Program-made: the position numbers and the translations under genes
Origin: Bacteroidales bacterium
GTDB taxonomy: Bacteria > Bacteroidota > Bacteroidia > Bacteroidales > UBA932
Direction: 5' to 3'
NCBI GenBank assembly: GCA_017428325.1
Contig: JAFRRA010000001.1
Location: forward strand, 104,145 to 168,144
Length of the DNA: 64,000 nt
Part shown: positions 39,599-49,020 of the stretch, in pieces
Layout: each line of letters starts with the position of its first letter
How positions within the stretch are numbered: position 1 is the first letter of the stretch
The notes under the pieces: model-generated
The model's input: the letters and a program-made list of their open reading frames with translations, nothing else
Told to the model about the DNA's origin: nothing
Database searches by the model: none

Positions 39599-40036
39599 TT
39601 ACTGTATATCCTTTTTCTTCCGCGATGCCTGACGGTCCAGGAAAGACTGGAGAATCAGCACTGCGCTTATCTTGTCAGCGTTGCCCTTGATGCGGCGGTC
39701 GCTCTTTTTCATTCCACCCTCTATCATCGTGCGGTGGGCTATTGTCGAGGTGAACCTCTCATCCTCCAGTTCAACCGGAATATCCGGAAACGCCTTCTTT
39801 AGATTCTTCAGAAAAGCATCCACATACTTCAGGTTCTCGCTCGGAGTATTGTCCAGGTTCTTTGGATATCCTACTACAAAAAGGATGATAGTCTCCGTCT
39901 GAGCGTAGTTTTTCAGATAATCGACTATCTTTGCACTTGGCACGCAGTCAAGAGAACTGGCAAAGATTCCGAGAGGGTCGCTCTGGGCAATCCCGGTACG
40001 CTTTCTTCCATAATCTATGCCAATGACTCTCTCCAT
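39599..40036 (-). CDS. ruvX: Holliday junction resolvase-like RuvX (YqgF)
   Basis: 145 aa RNase H-fold protein: IGIDYGRKRTGIAQSDP at the N-terminus with the first catalytic Asp, VVGYPKNLDNT, and VELEDERFTS with the second acidic residue. Believed to process pre-16S rRNA and/or recombination intermediates. Forms a pair with def. Confidence 0.93.
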   Translation of the reverse strand: MERVIGIDYGRKRTGIAQSDPLGIFASSLDCVPSAKIVDYLKNYAQTETIILFVVGYPKNLDNTPSENLKYVDAFLKNLKKAFPDIPVELEDERFTSTIAHRTMIEGGMKKSDRRIKGNADKISAVLILQSFLDRQASRKKKDIQ

Positions 40037-40063
40037 CTGACGGGTGCAAAGTTAAATGAATTT

Positions 40064-40369
40064 ATGTTAAAAACACTCTCCGAAAAATATCATCTGAACT
40101 TGGGCAAGCTGCTGTATCTTGTAATAGGATTCGTGGCTGCCTTCATCATCAGCTTTCTGATAATCTGCATAACTCCAATCAAGAAACTCATTCCGGGATA
40201 CCCAACTGAACAAGCCCGCAGGGAAATGGTCCAGAACCGAATTATGTTGGATTCCCTTAAACAGGAGATCCTGGAATGGCAGAAACAGATGCAGGACATA
40301 CAGATGATAACATCCGGAAGGATTCCTCAGCAGGAAAAACAAAACGAAAACCCACAGGATGGAAAATAA
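40064..40369 (+). CDS. Stand-alone M23-peptidase-type membrane anchor protein
   Basis: 101 aa. One transmembrane helix (about 16-37), then TPIKKLIPGYPTEQARREMVQ and a helical, Gln-rich end. This looks like the membrane-proximal N-terminal part of Bacteroidales M23 peptidoglycan peptidases (TPI..LIPGY pattern), but the peptidase domain is missing and the gene ends inside the start of dxr (11 nt overlap). No frameshifted peptidase remnant is present. Function unknown; likely an envelope coiled-coil protein. Confidence 0.6.
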   Translation: MLKTLSEKYHLNLGKLLYLVIGFVAAFIISFLIICITPIKKLIPGYPTEQARREMVQNRIMLDSLKQEILEWQKQMQDIQMITSGRIPQQEKQNENPQDGK

Positions 40370-41522
40370 AAGAAGGATCGCCATACTCGGGTCCACGGGA
40401 TCCATCGGCACCCAGGCTTTGGACGTGATATCTCATCACCCGGATCTGTTTCAGGTGGAAATGCTGTCTGCCGGCAGCAATGCCCAGCTCCTTATCCAGC
40501 AGGCCAGACAATTCAATCCCAATGCGGTAGTCATTTGCAACAAAGACAAATACAAAGAGGTCAAGGATGCCCTCGAGCCTTTGGACATCAAGGTCTTTGC
40601 CGGAGTGGAATCTGCCGGGGAACTTGCCGGAGGAAGCAATGTGGACATTGTCCTGGCATCAATGGTGGGATTCAGCGGACTGGCACCTACTATCTCCGCG
40701 ATGAAAAAAGGCAAGGTCATCGCCCTTGCCAACAAAGAGACTTTGGTAGCAGCTGGAAGCATCATCAGCCGCCTGAGCAGGGAGTGCAACAGTCCTCTGA
40801 TTCCTGTGGACAGCGAACATTCCGCAATCTTCCAGAGCCTTCAGGGTGAAAGGGCCCGGATAGAGAAACTCCTTCTCACGGCAAGCGGCGGTCCTTTCCT
40901 GCATATGGAGAAAAAAGACTTTGACAATATTACCGTAGAACAGGCTCTCAACCATCCGAACTGGAAGATGGGAAACAAGGTTACCATTGACTCCGCCACG
41001 ATGATGAACAAGGGCCTTGAGATAATGGAAGCCGCATGGCTGTTCAACATCCCTATAGACAAGATCGAGGTTGTTGTACATCCACAGTCCATCATCCATT
41101 CCATGGTCCAGTTCTCTGACGGAAGCATAAAAGCCCAGCTCGGATACCCGGACATGAGAGTCCCTATCCAGTATGCCCTGTCTTATCCGAATCGCATAGA
41201 TTTGGATACCAAGCGTATAAGTTTCCCTGAATTGAAGCAGCTCACTTTCTTCTCTCCGGATTTGGAGAAGTTCCCTTGCCTGGCCATAGCCTATGGAAGC
41301 TTCAAGAAAGGCGGTAACATCCCTTGTGCGATGAATGCCGCCAACGAGGTGGCCGTAGCCGCTTTCCTCAAGGGAGAAATAAAGTTCACACAGATTCCTC
41401 TTGTTATAGAAAAGACAATAGAAAAATGTGATTTTGTCGCCACGCCTTCAGTAGAAGACATCTTCTCGACAGACAAGATTTCCAAAGAGAAGGCACAGGA
41501 GGTACTAACACAGATCAGATAA
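40359..41522 (+). CDS. dxr: 1-deoxy-D-xylulose 5-phosphate reductoisomerase
   Basis: 387 aa. NADPH-binding N-terminus ILGSTGSIGTQALDVI, then ALANKETLVAAG, the catalytic SEHSAIFQ and ASGGPF, MMNKGLE and NAANEVAVAAFL. Second step of the MEP isoprenoid pathway (DXP to MEP) in the cytosol. Translation is coupled to the small membrane protein before it, and rseP follows after 3 bp, a common pairing. Confidence 0.97.
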   Translation: MENKRRIAILGSTGSIGTQALDVISHHPDLFQVEMLSAGSNAQLLIQQARQFNPNAVVICNKDKYKEVKDALEPLDIKVFAGVESAGELAGGSNVDIVLASMVGFSGLAPTISAMKKGKVIALANKETLVAAGSIISRLSRECNSPLIPVDSEHSAIFQSLQGERARIEKLLLTASGGPFLHMEKKDFDNITVEQALNHPNWKMGNKVTIDSATMMNKGLEIMEAAWLFNIPIDKIEVVVHPQSIIHSMVQFSDGSIKAQLGYPDMRVPIQYALSYPNRIDLDTKRISFPELKQLTFFSPDLEKFPCLAIAYGSFKKGGNIPCAMNAANEVAVAAFLKGEIKFTQIPLVIEKTIEKCDFVATPSVEDIFSTDKISKEKAQEVLTQIR

Positions 41523-41525
41523 TTT

Positions 41526-42905
41526 ATGGCAATTTTCATGAAGATATTGCAAGTGGTGCTGGCTCTCAGCCTGCTTGTGCTCGTACACGAATTCGGACAC
41601 TATTTCTTTGCCCGCCTGTTCAAGATAAAGGTCGAGAAATTCTATCTGTTCTTCGATGCCGGCTTTGCCCTTTTCAGATGGAAGCCGAAAAAGTCCGAAA
41701 CCGAATATGGAATAGGATGGCTGCCGCTTGGAGGATATTGCAAGATCGCGGGAATGATAGACGAGTCTATGGACAAGGAGCAGATGAAAAGCGAGCCCAA
41801 ACCGTGGGAGTTCCGCAGCCATCCGGCCTGGCAGAGATTCTTCGTGCTGTTCGGCGGTGTGCTTTTCAATGTGATACTTGCCGTCATCCTTTATTCATGC
41901 ATAATGGCATCCTGGGGAGAGGAATACATAAAGAACGAGGATGTCACCACAGGTATTGCCACCAACAGCCTGGGCCGTGAGATAGGTTTCCGCAATGCGG
42001 ACAAGGTTATCAGTTTTGACGGGAAACCGGTGGAGAAATTCGACGAGCTCCGCCTCCAGCTCATCCAGGACCAGGCCAAGACTGCAACAGTGGAAAGGGA
42101 AGGCGCAAGCAAGGAAATCAGCATTGACCCTGTCTATATGCCGGCCATCCTGGAGAGTGCGGACCTGTTCGAATACGGTATCCCATTCGTGGTGGCCGAA
42201 GTTCCGGACACATCCATAAACGCCGCTGCCGGCCTTATGAAGGGAGACCGCCTTCTGGCCCTGAACATTCCGGCACAGGACAGCACAGGAAAAGACACCA
42301 CCCTGCTGTCAGAAGGCAGGACACTTATGTTCTCGGAAGTTCTTGAGTTCATCTCCTCTCATCCGGGCAGACAGGCTATGGCAACAGTACAGAGAGATAC
42401 GGACAGCCTCCAGCTTCTCCAGATCCCGCTGCAGATAAGTCCTGAGGGATTCTTCGGAATTGTCGTTGATGCAGACCTTGCAAATTATTACAAGATTACC
42501 AGACAGAAATACTCCTTCCTGCAGGCAATACCTGCCGGAATCAAAAAAGCCGGAGAGCAGATTTCCAACTACTGGAAGCAGCTGAAGCTGATATTCACCC
42601 CAAAGACCAAGGCCTACAAGTCCGTGGGCAGTTTCATCGCGATCGGGCAGATATTCCCGGGCTTCTGGAACTGGAGGGCTTTCTGGAGCATCACCGCATT
42701 CCTTTCCATTATGCTGGCAGTGCTGAACATCCTTCCTATCCCGGCCCTGGACGGAGGACACATCCTGTTCACCCTGTATGAAATGATTACAGGAAGAAAG
42801 CCAAGCGACAAATTCCTGATTGCCGCCCAGACCGTGGGAATGATCCTTCTGATAGGCCTTATGATCCTGGCCTTCGGAAACGACATTTTCCGTCTCCTGA
42901 AGTAA
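41526..42905 (+). CDS. rseP: RIP (site-2) metalloprotease RseP
   Basis: 459 aa inner-membrane zinc protease. HExxH is VHEFGHYFFAR (His near residue 20), the PDZ domains lie in the middle (about 130-320), and the second metal site is NILPIPALDGGH near the C-terminus. It carries out intramembrane cleavage of anti-sigma factors and remnant signal peptides. Directly follows dxr. Confidence 0.95.
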   Translation: MAIFMKILQVVLALSLLVLVHEFGHYFFARLFKIKVEKFYLFFDAGFALFRWKPKKSETEYGIGWLPLGGYCKIAGMIDESMDKEQMKSEPKPWEFRSHPAWQRFFVLFGGVLFNVILAVILYSCIMASWGEEYIKNEDVTTGIATNSLGREIGFRNADKVISFDGKPVEKFDELRLQLIQDQAKTATVEREGASKEISIDPVYMPAILESADLFEYGIPFVVAEVPDTSINAAAGLMKGDRLLALNIPAQDSTGKDTTLLSEGRTLMFSEVLEFISSHPGRQAMATVQRDTDSLQLLQIPLQISPEGFFGIVVDADLANYYKITRQKYSFLQAIPAGIKKAGEQISNYWKQLKLIFTPKTKAYKSVGSFIAIGQIFPGFWNWRAFWSITAFLSIMLAVLNILPIPALDGGHILFTLYEMITGRKPSDKFLIAAQTVGMILLIGLMILAFGNDIFRLLK

Positions 42906-42989
42906 TTTGATATAATATTGATATTCACCGATGGTTTCTCTTTGGGCAATTGGGTACATTTGCACCAAAGAATAAAACAGTTTCCTGAT

Positions 42990-43991
42990 ATGCGTAAAAG
43001 TTTGTTTTTGCTTGCACTCGTCCTTCCGCTGCTGTCCGGTTGCGGAAACAGCGACGATTCTGCATACATGAAGACCGTAAACGGCAAGGCCGGAGAGGTG
43101 ATTGTCATCCTGGACAAGACCAATTGGGACGGAGAAGTGGGAACTTCCGTTCGTGATATCCTTGCCAAGGATTATCCTATGCTTCCTCAGCGGGAGCCGT
43201 CCTTCACACTGATCAACATAAACGAGAATGCTTTCTCTGACCTGTTCAAAGGGCATCGCAACATCCTCTATTTCAATATCAGCAATAAGGTTGCGGAGAA
43301 TGGCGTGTTCGTGAAGAGAAACGTCTGGGCACAGCCTCAGATTGTCATAACTGTTGACGCCAGGGACGCCCACACCGCAGATTCTCTGGTCAGGGCAGAC
43401 GGAGAGGTTATCTTCAGTGCAATAGACCAGATAGAGAAGGAAAGGATAGCCCGGGCTTCCAAGAAATTTGAGGAAAGTTCAGTCCGCAGCGTAGTCGCAG
43501 AGAGATTCGGCGGCTCGCCTTACTTCCCGAAGGGCTATTCCATCAAGAAGGTCGCAGACGGATTTATCTGGATCTCCAGCGAGAAGACCTATATCAACCA
43601 GGGGATCCTCATCTACACAATCCCGTTCGACGGGGTGCAGTTCCCTTCAATGGAAACCGTCATCGCCGAGCAGAACGAGGTTCTGAAGAACAATGTTCCG
43701 GGAATGTTCCCTAACAGCTACATGACCACAGCCACTGCAGTCACCCCGACAATGACCTCGTACAAGTACAAAGACAAGAGCTATGTGGAAATCCGGGGCC
43801 TCTGGGAGGTTGCAAACGATTATATGGGCGGACCTTTCGTAGAGCACGTCCTATACTCCAAAGACCCGAACAAGCTCCTTGTTATCCAGGGCTTTGTCTA
43901 TGCTCCGCGATACAAGAAGAGAAACCTCATCCGCCAGGTGGAAAGTATAGTTTATTCATTTGAATGGGCAGAAAATTTTCAGAATAAATAA
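42990..43991 (+). CDS. DUF4837 family lipoprotein
   Basis: 333 aa from ATG 42990 (MRKSLFLLALVLPLLSGCG lipobox). The NGKAGEVIVILDKTNWDGEVG opening is typical of DUF4837, a Bacteroidetes-only family of unknown function. Conserved LLPQREPSFTLININ-like and VYTIPFDG-like strands follow. A -7-like TACATTTG at 42955-42962 suggests a promoter of its own 28 bp upstream. Confidence 0.85.
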   Translation: MRKSLFLLALVLPLLSGCGNSDDSAYMKTVNGKAGEVIVILDKTNWDGEVGTSVRDILAKDYPMLPQREPSFTLININENAFSDLFKGHRNILYFNISNKVAENGVFVKRNVWAQPQIVITVDARDAHTADSLVRADGEVIFSAIDQIEKERIARASKKFEESSVRSVVAERFGGSPYFPKGYSIKKVADGFIWISSEKTYINQGILIYTIPFDGVQFPSMETVIAEQNEVLKNNVPGMFPNSYMTTATAVTPTMTSYKYKDKSYVEIRGLWEVANDYMGGPFVEHVLYSKDPNKLLVIQGFVYAPRYKKRNLIRQVESIVYSFEWAENFQNK

Positions 43992-43998
43992 ATTTTTA

Positions 43999-44006
43999 TA
44001 TCTTTG
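43999..44006 (+). promoter_or_regulatory. -7 promoter element of tRNA-Glu
   Basis: TATCTTTG 10 bp before the tRNA; the -33 box is weak (TTTC at 43977-43980, 18 bp spacer). Confidence 0.55.
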
Positions 44007-44016
44007 CGCCCCAATT

Positions 44017-44088
44017 GGTCGGTTCGTCTAACGGTTAGGACACAAGATTTTCATTCTTGTAATAGGAGTTCGATTCTCCTACCGACTA
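44017..44088 (+). tRNA. tRNA-Glu (TTC)
   Basis: Acceptor GGTCGGT (44017-44023) pairs with ACCGACT (44081-44087), with a G1-U72 wobble. The D-arm is GTCTAACGGTTAGGAC, the anticodon loop reads TTTTCAT (TTC), and the T-arm is GGAGTTCGATTCTCC. The discriminator is A44088 and CCA is not encoded. Confidence 0.93.
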
Positions 44089-44115
44089 CAGGATTCAAAA
44101 ACAAAAACAATATTT

Positions 44116-44382
44116 ATGGCAAATCATAAGAGTGCAGACAAGCGCGTACGCCAGACCGCAAAGCGCAATGAGCATAACCACTATTATGCAAAGACTGCCC
44201 GCAACGCCATCAAGGCTTTGAGGGAGACTACAGACAAGAAAGAGGCTGAGGAGAAGCTTCCTAAGATGGCAGCTATGCTGGATAAACTCGCAGCAAAGGG
44301 TGTCATCCACAAGAACAAGGCTTCCAACCTCAAGAGCGGTCTTGTAAAGCACGTGGCAAAGCTCGAGGAAGCTGCAAAGTAG
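44116..44382 (+). CDS. rpsT: 30S ribosomal protein S20
   Basis: 88 aa. Short basic helical protein with MANHKSADKRVRQTAKRNEHN and IHKNKASNLKSGL, the usual S20 features. Binds 16S rRNA at the bottom of the 30S body. Follows tRNA-Glu by 27 bp and may share its transcript; ends at the small hairpin 44393-44411. Confidence 0.96.
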   Translation: MANHKSADKRVRQTAKRNEHNHYYAKTARNAIKALRETTDKKEAEEKLPKMAAMLDKLAAKGVIHKNKASNLKSGLVKHVAKLEEAAK

Positions 44383-44392
44383 TCAATTGTAC

Positions 44393-44411
44393 AAAAACCA
44401 CAGGTTTTTTA
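44393..44411 (+). terminator. Terminator of rpsT
   Basis: AAAAACC - ACA - GGTTTTT hairpin with a T-run, 11 bp beyond the stop. Confidence 0.65.
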
Positions 44412-44464
44412 CAATCTCAAGATTCTCTCGGCAGCGAATTTACCGTTTTGCATGGCGCTACAGG

Positions 44465-44494
44465 AAAACTTCCCGACTTTCGGGAAGTTTTTTA
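44465..44494 (+). terminator. Second intrinsic terminator before radC
   Basis: 12 bp perfect stem AAAACTTCCCGA / TCGGGAAGTTTT with a CTT loop and a T-run. It ends 12 bp before the radC start, so radC must be transcribed from a site inside or after it, or be attenuated by it. Confidence 0.75.
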
Positions 44495-44505
44495 TTTGCA
44501 ATGCC

Positions 44506-45198
44506 ATGACAAAGAATCTTTCAACAATCACCAGCTGGGATTTCAGCCAGAGGCCAAGGGAAAAATTCCTCCAAAAAGGAGCCCTGGCCCTCAGCACGGA
44601 AGAACTGGTAGCCATCATAATTTCAAGCGGAACAGTCCAGAAGAACGCCGTAGAGCTTGCCAGAGAGATCCTGGACGGGGCCGGAAATGACCTGGGCCAG
44701 CTTTCCAGATTTACAGAAGAGGATTTCCGCAAGTATTCCGGCATAGGGAAGACAAAAGCCGTAAAGCTTATGGCTGTCTTCGAGATATCCAGACGCTACC
44801 AGAGCGAGAGCTCCCCGCCGCTTCCCCAGATCTATTCCTCAGTGGCTGCCGCCCAGGCCATATCCCCTATGCTGAGGGATCTTCCGTATGAGGAATGCTG
44901 GGTAATGTACCTGAACCGCAACAAACGCCTTATCTCCAAGGAAAAGCTCAGCAGCGGAGGCATATCTGCAACTGTCCTGGATGTCAAGATGATACTGAAG
45001 AAAGCCATGGCCAAGCTCGCTAGCGCCATAATCCTCGTCCACAACCATCCGGGCGGCAGCCGCAAGCCCGGCAAAGACGACATCATCCAGACCAGAAAAC
45101 TCCAGGAAGCCGCCAAGGCCTGCGACATCTGCCTTCTGGACCACATAATCATTGCCGGACGCAATTATTTCTCCTTTGCAGACGACGGTGCATTGTAG
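44506..45198 (+). CDS. radC: RadC family (JAB/MPN) protein
   Basis: 230 aa from ATG 44506 (MTKNLSTITSWD). An N-terminal helix-hairpin-helix region with YSGIGKTKAVKL comes before a JAB metal-site domain with HNHPGGSRKPGKDD (about 181-194), the JAMM pattern HxHPGxxxPSxxD with Lys for Ser. Long called a DNA repair protein, though the enzymatic role is unsettled. The longer frame to 44452 reads through the terminator hairpin and is discarded. Confidence 0.88.
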   Translation: MTKNLSTITSWDFSQRPREKFLQKGALALSTEELVAIIISSGTVQKNAVELAREILDGAGNDLGQLSRFTEEDFRKYSGIGKTKAVKLMAVFEISRRYQSESSPPLPQIYSSVAAAQAISPMLRDLPYEECWVMYLNRNKRLISKEKLSSGGISATVLDVKMILKKAMAKLASAIILVHNHPGGSRKPGKDDIIQTRKLQEAAKACDICLLDHIIIAGRNYFSFADDGAL

Positions 45199-45237
45199 TT
45201 TTTCTTATCTTTGTTTTAAGCAAAAACAAGACATATT

Positions 45238-45891
45238 ATGAAAATCGTCAATCTCTGCGAAAAGAACTCTATCGTTTGCCAGTACCTGGCAGAACTGAGG
45301 GACAAGAAAATCCAGAAAGACAGCATGCGTTTCCGCCGCAATATGGAAAGGATAGGAACCTATGCGGCAATGGAAATAAGCAAGACCCTGGCCTACAAGG
45401 ACACGGAGATAGCTACTCCGCTTGGTATAGCCCAGTGCAAGACCCTGCAAGACAAGATAGTGATAGCGTCCATAATGAGGGCCGGACTCACCATTCACAA
45501 CGGAGTACTGGAGGTTTTTGACAAGGCGGAGAATTCTTTCATAGCGGCATACCGCAAATACGGGAACGACAACAAGTTTGTCATCCAGATGGAATATATG
45601 AGCCGTCCTCCGATGGAAGGCAAGGTTCTGATCATTACGGACTGCATGATCGCAACCGGAAGTTCACTTATGCTTGCCTACAACAAACTCATAGACGAGG
45701 GGGAGCCTATCCACACGCATATCATAGCGTCCATCTGCAGCGAGGCCGCCCTGAGATATCTCTCAAAGCAGCTCCCTCACAAGAGGGTTACGCTTTGGAT
45801 CGGAGCTGTAGACGAGGAACTTACAAACAAGGCATACATCATCCCTGGTCTGGGAGACGCTGGAGACCTTGCTTATGGCGAGAAGATTTAG
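45238..45891 (+). CDS. upp: Uracil phosphoribosyltransferase
   Basis: 217 aa. PRPP-binding motif is ITDCMIATGSSLMLAYN (about 137-153), and the C-terminal uracil-binding IPGLGDAGDLAYG is present. Salvages uracil to UMP. A TATCTTTG -7 element lies at 45206-45213. Its stop overlaps that of the convergent amidohydrolase gene by 4 nt. Confidence 0.93.
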   Translation: MKIVNLCEKNSIVCQYLAELRDKKIQKDSMRFRRNMERIGTYAAMEISKTLAYKDTEIATPLGIAQCKTLQDKIVIASIMRAGLTIHNGVLEVFDKAENSFIAAYRKYGNDNKFVIQMEYMSRPPMEGKVLIITDCMIATGSSLMLAYNKLIDEGEPIHTHIIASICSEAALRYLSKQLPHKRVTLWIGAVDEELTNKAYIIPGLGDAGDLAYGEKI

Positions 45892-47519
45892 AAAACCTTT
45901 TCTCCGTTGATCCAGGTGCCGGTAACGCAAGTTTCCGGCACTTTCTTTTCCTCGGCGATGTAGAAATCAATGTCAGTTGTAATGAAGTCCGCAGCCTTGC
46001 CGGCCTCGATGCTGCCCTTTACCGCATCTTCATTCGTGGACTTAGCCGCCCAGATTGTCATAGACCGCAGAGCCTCTTCCTTACTGAGGGCATTCTCCAT
46101 CTGGAATCCCCCTTCAGGTTTGAATTCCAGATTCTTGCGGAACACAGCCGCAAAGAAGGTATAGATCGGGTTCACGCTCTCTATAGGGAAGTCCGTTCCG
46201 CTTGGTATCCAGCCGAGCTGGTCCAGAAGATCCTTGTAACGGTATCCGTATTTAATCCTGTCGCCGAGCCTTTCAACAGCCCAGAACATGTCTGATGTGC
46301 AGTGTGTAGGCTGGACGGAAGGAATAACGGAGTACTCCCTGAAACGGTTTATGTCCTCGTCATCCACTGTCTGGGCGTGCTCGATCCTCCAGCCAAGGTC
46401 ATTCGGCCCCTTGAGGAATTCAGCATAGACATCCAGGGCAGAGGAGACTGCGGCATCGCCGATGCAGTGTGTGGCAACCCTGAAACCGTGCTCGTGACAC
46501 CACCGGCAATAAATCCGGAAACGGTCGTAGGCATAGAACTCCAGACCTTTGTTCCCAGGCATATCGGAATAGTCCTTTTTCAGAAGGGACCCTCTGGATC
46601 CGAGTGCACCGTCGCGATAGAGTTTATATGTATCAACCTTCACGTTCTTGAAAGTAAACGGCTTGTCCACCTTCTCAAAGTTCTCCTCCGTTGGCAGGGG
46701 CCAGGCATCCACCTTGAGCTTAAGCCGTCCGTCTTCCGCCAGGGAGAGCAGGGCCTGAAGCGTTGGATATTCGTTCTCGGCATCGCAGACTGAGGTAAGG
46801 CCATATCGGAAGCACTCCTTCTGGGCCTCCAGAAGGACATCGCTGAGGCTGTCCGCCTTGACAGGAGACAGGTCTGTCTTGAACCTGACGCACATATTTT
46901 CCATGAAGATTCCGGAGAACCTGCCATCCTTAACCTTGTATTCGCCTTCGTCGAGGCTCTTGTCGTTTATGTCATAACCCATGGCCTTTATCGCGGCTTC
47001 GTTTGCCAGAACCGCGTGCCCGTCTATCCTGGAAAGGCAAACGGGTGTCTCAGGGAAAGCCTCGTTGAGAAGGGTGTTGTCCGGAAAGCTCTTGTCCGGC
47101 CAGAGATTCTGGTCCCATCCCGCCCCGGTAATGAGCTTGAGATTGGGATGACTGGCGTGGAAGGCCTTTACCCTTTCCACAACTTCCTCCAGGCTGCGGC
47201 AACCCCTCAGGTCAGCGCTCATAAGGTTCTGCCCAAGTTCCAGAAGATGGCAATGGGCATCGATGAGCCCGGGATAAACCGCCCCTCCCTTGAAATCAAT
47301 CACATTGTCTGACGTGTATTTTTCCTTAACCTGTTCCGTAGTGCCGACAAACAGGAATTTTCCGTCTTTTACGGCAAATGCCCCGGCGATGCTGAATGCG
47401 GAATCCACGGTATAAACAACACCGTTGATACCTATAAGGTCAACTCTTGTCTTCATTGTGCAGGATTGAAAAAAAGCCATCCCGGCAAGGACGGCGGCTA
47501 TAATCTTCAGATGTTTCAT
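45888..47519 (-). CDS. YtcJ-like amidohydrolase lipoprotein
   Basis: 543 aa. Lipobox MAFFQSCTM. Metal-dependent hydrolase of the amidohydrolase superfamily (amidohydro_3/YtcJ): IDAHCHLLELG (HxH), EHAQTVDDEDI with the His-bearing strand, and IPSGTDFPIESVNP with the Asp. Substrate unknown, probably a cyclic amide or N-acyl compound in the periplasm. Its start overlaps the rpoN stop by 4 nt, so the two are translationally coupled, which is unusual for an rpoN neighbour. Confidence 0.85.
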   Translation of the reverse strand: MKHLKIIAAVLAGMAFFQSCTMKTRVDLIGINGVVYTVDSAFSIAGAFAVKDGKFLFVGTTEQVKEKYTSDNVIDFKGGAVYPGLIDAHCHLLELGQNLMSADLRGCRSLEEVVERVKAFHASHPNLKLITGAGWDQNLWPDKSFPDNTLLNEAFPETPVCLSRIDGHAVLANEAAIKAMGYDINDKSLDEGEYKVKDGRFSGIFMENMCVRFKTDLSPVKADSLSDVLLEAQKECFRYGLTSVCDAENEYPTLQALLSLAEDGRLKLKVDAWPLPTEENFEKVDKPFTFKNVKVDTYKLYRDGALGSRGSLLKKDYSDMPGNKGLEFYAYDRFRIYCRWCHEHGFRVATHCIGDAAVSSALDVYAEFLKGPNDLGWRIEHAQTVDDEDINRFREYSVIPSVQPTHCTSDMFWAVERLGDRIKYGYRYKDLLDQLGWIPSGTDFPIESVNPIYTFFAAVFRKNLEFKPEGGFQMENALSKEEALRSMTIWAAKSTNEDAVKGSIEAGKAADFITTDIDFYIAEEKKVPETCVTGTWINGEKVF

Positions 47520-48952
47520 ATTTCCCTTCTCATTCGGGCGATAGGAATGTCCAGCTGGCTGCGGTACTTGGCTATCGTGCGCCTGGAAATCTTATAGCCT
47601 TTGGCTGTAAGCAGGTCCACGAGTTCCTCGTCTGTAAGAGGATTAGACTTGTCCTCGTTCTCCACGCTCTGCTGGAGGATTTTCTTTATTTCCCTGGTGG
47701 AAACCTCCTCTCCCGAATCGGTGACCATACCCTCGGAGAAAAAGTGCTTGAGCGGATAGATGCCGAAAGGAGTCTGGACATATTTGCTGCTCACCACCCT
47801 GGAAATGGTGGAGATATCCAGGCCTGTTATCTCCGCGATATTCCTCAGCACCATAGGCTTGAGCTTGGTGTCGTCTCCGTCCAGGAAATATTCCTTCTGG
47901 AAGTTGACGATGGCTTCCATAGTCCTCTGCATAGTGTCCTGACGGCGGCGGATAGCCTCCTGGAACCACTTGGCGCTGTCCAGCTTGCCTTTTACGAAAC
48001 TGGTAGCCTCCTTCTCCGCCTTTGTGCTGTCCTGTTTCTTTTCCACATATCTCTCGTAGTCCTTGTTCACCTTGATCTGAGGGATCTTGAGCTTTGGCAA
48101 AGAAACAATCAGCTTTCCGTCCTCGTTCTCCAGGATGAAGTCCGGCACTATCTGCTGCGTCTGGTCCGAGTAGGAATCGTCCACCTGTCCGCCAGGATGG
48201 AGATAAAGCTTGCGGATCTCGTCATATGCCTCCTTCACCTGCTCTTCCGAAATGGAAAGCTTGTTCATTATCTTCTCAAAGTGCTTCTTGGTGAACTCGT
48301 CATAATAGCCGTCCAGGATTCTTATCGCGTTCTCCATCGCAGGAGTGCGGTTCTCCTTGGCCCTTAGCTGAAGGAGCAGGCACTCGCGCGTATTCCGCGC
48401 TCCCACTCCCACAGGATCCAGCTGCTGGATGTCTTCAGTGAGGATGCTCTCCAGCTCTTTCTCATCAGTCTCCACTCCAAGTCTCAGATATATGTCGTTG
48501 ACAAGTGAAGATATGTTCCTCGTAAGGTATCCGGACGAATCAAGACTCAGAATAACAAATGAGGCAAGGGCTTTGCGGTGGTCATCCATACGCCTGTAGC
48601 CCAGCTGGTTGAGTAAAGACTGATAGAAACTCTCCTTTACGGAGAAGGTGTTGTACTCTGGCCGTTCTTCCCGTCCGCGGTTGTTGATGTAAAGACGGTA
48701 GGAAGGAATGGTGTCGTCCTTGACTTCATTGAGAGAAACCTTCTTGCGGTCCTGGGGATTCTCCTCCATTTCGGTCTCTACGGGATCTTCCAGCACAGGG
48801 TTCTCCTCTATCTCCTTCTGTATCCTCTCTTCCAGTTCCGGGAGCGGAAGCTCCAGGAGCTTTATCGTCTGAATCTGGATAGGAGTAAGAGTCTGGGTCT
48901 GGACAACTTTCTGCCCGATTCCCATTCCCGTTTTTGAACCTTCGTTTGCCAT
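47516..48952 (-). CDS. rpoN: RNA polymerase sigma-54 factor
   Basis: 478 aa from ATG 48952 (MANEGSKTGMGIG). Region I is Gln/Leu-rich (QTQTLTPIQIQTIKLLELPLPELEE in two pieces), and an acidic region II, the core-binding domain, and the C-terminal helix-turn-helix and RpoN box SRRTIAKYR follow. It directs polymerase to -24/-12 promoters and needs an ATPase activator. No enhancer-binding protein is encoded in this window. One strong -24/-12 site is present at 29422-29437. Confidence 0.96.
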   Translation of the reverse strand: MANEGSKTGMGIGQKVVQTQTLTPIQIQTIKLLELPLPELEERIQKEIEENPVLEDPVETEMEENPQDRKKVSLNEVKDDTIPSYRLYINNRGREERPEYNTFSVKESFYQSLLNQLGYRRMDDHRKALASFVILSLDSSGYLTRNISSLVNDIYLRLGVETDEKELESILTEDIQQLDPVGVGARNTRECLLLQLRAKENRTPAMENAIRILDGYYDEFTKKHFEKIMNKLSISEEQVKEAYDEIRKLYLHPGGQVDDSYSDQTQQIVPDFILENEDGKLIVSLPKLKIPQIKVNKDYERYVEKKQDSTKAEKEATSFVKGKLDSAKWFQEAIRRRQDTMQRTMEAIVNFQKEYFLDGDDTKLKPMVLRNIAEITGLDISTISRVVSSKYVQTPFGIYPLKHFFSEGMVTDSGEEVSTREIKKILQQSVENEDKSNPLTDEELVDLLTAKGYKISRRTIAKYRSQLDIPIARMRREI

Positions 48953-49020
48953 CAAATACAAAGATACATACTATTTTTTTAATTTTGTCTTGTAAAGTGA
49001 AGCCCGCAAAGCAAAGCAGA

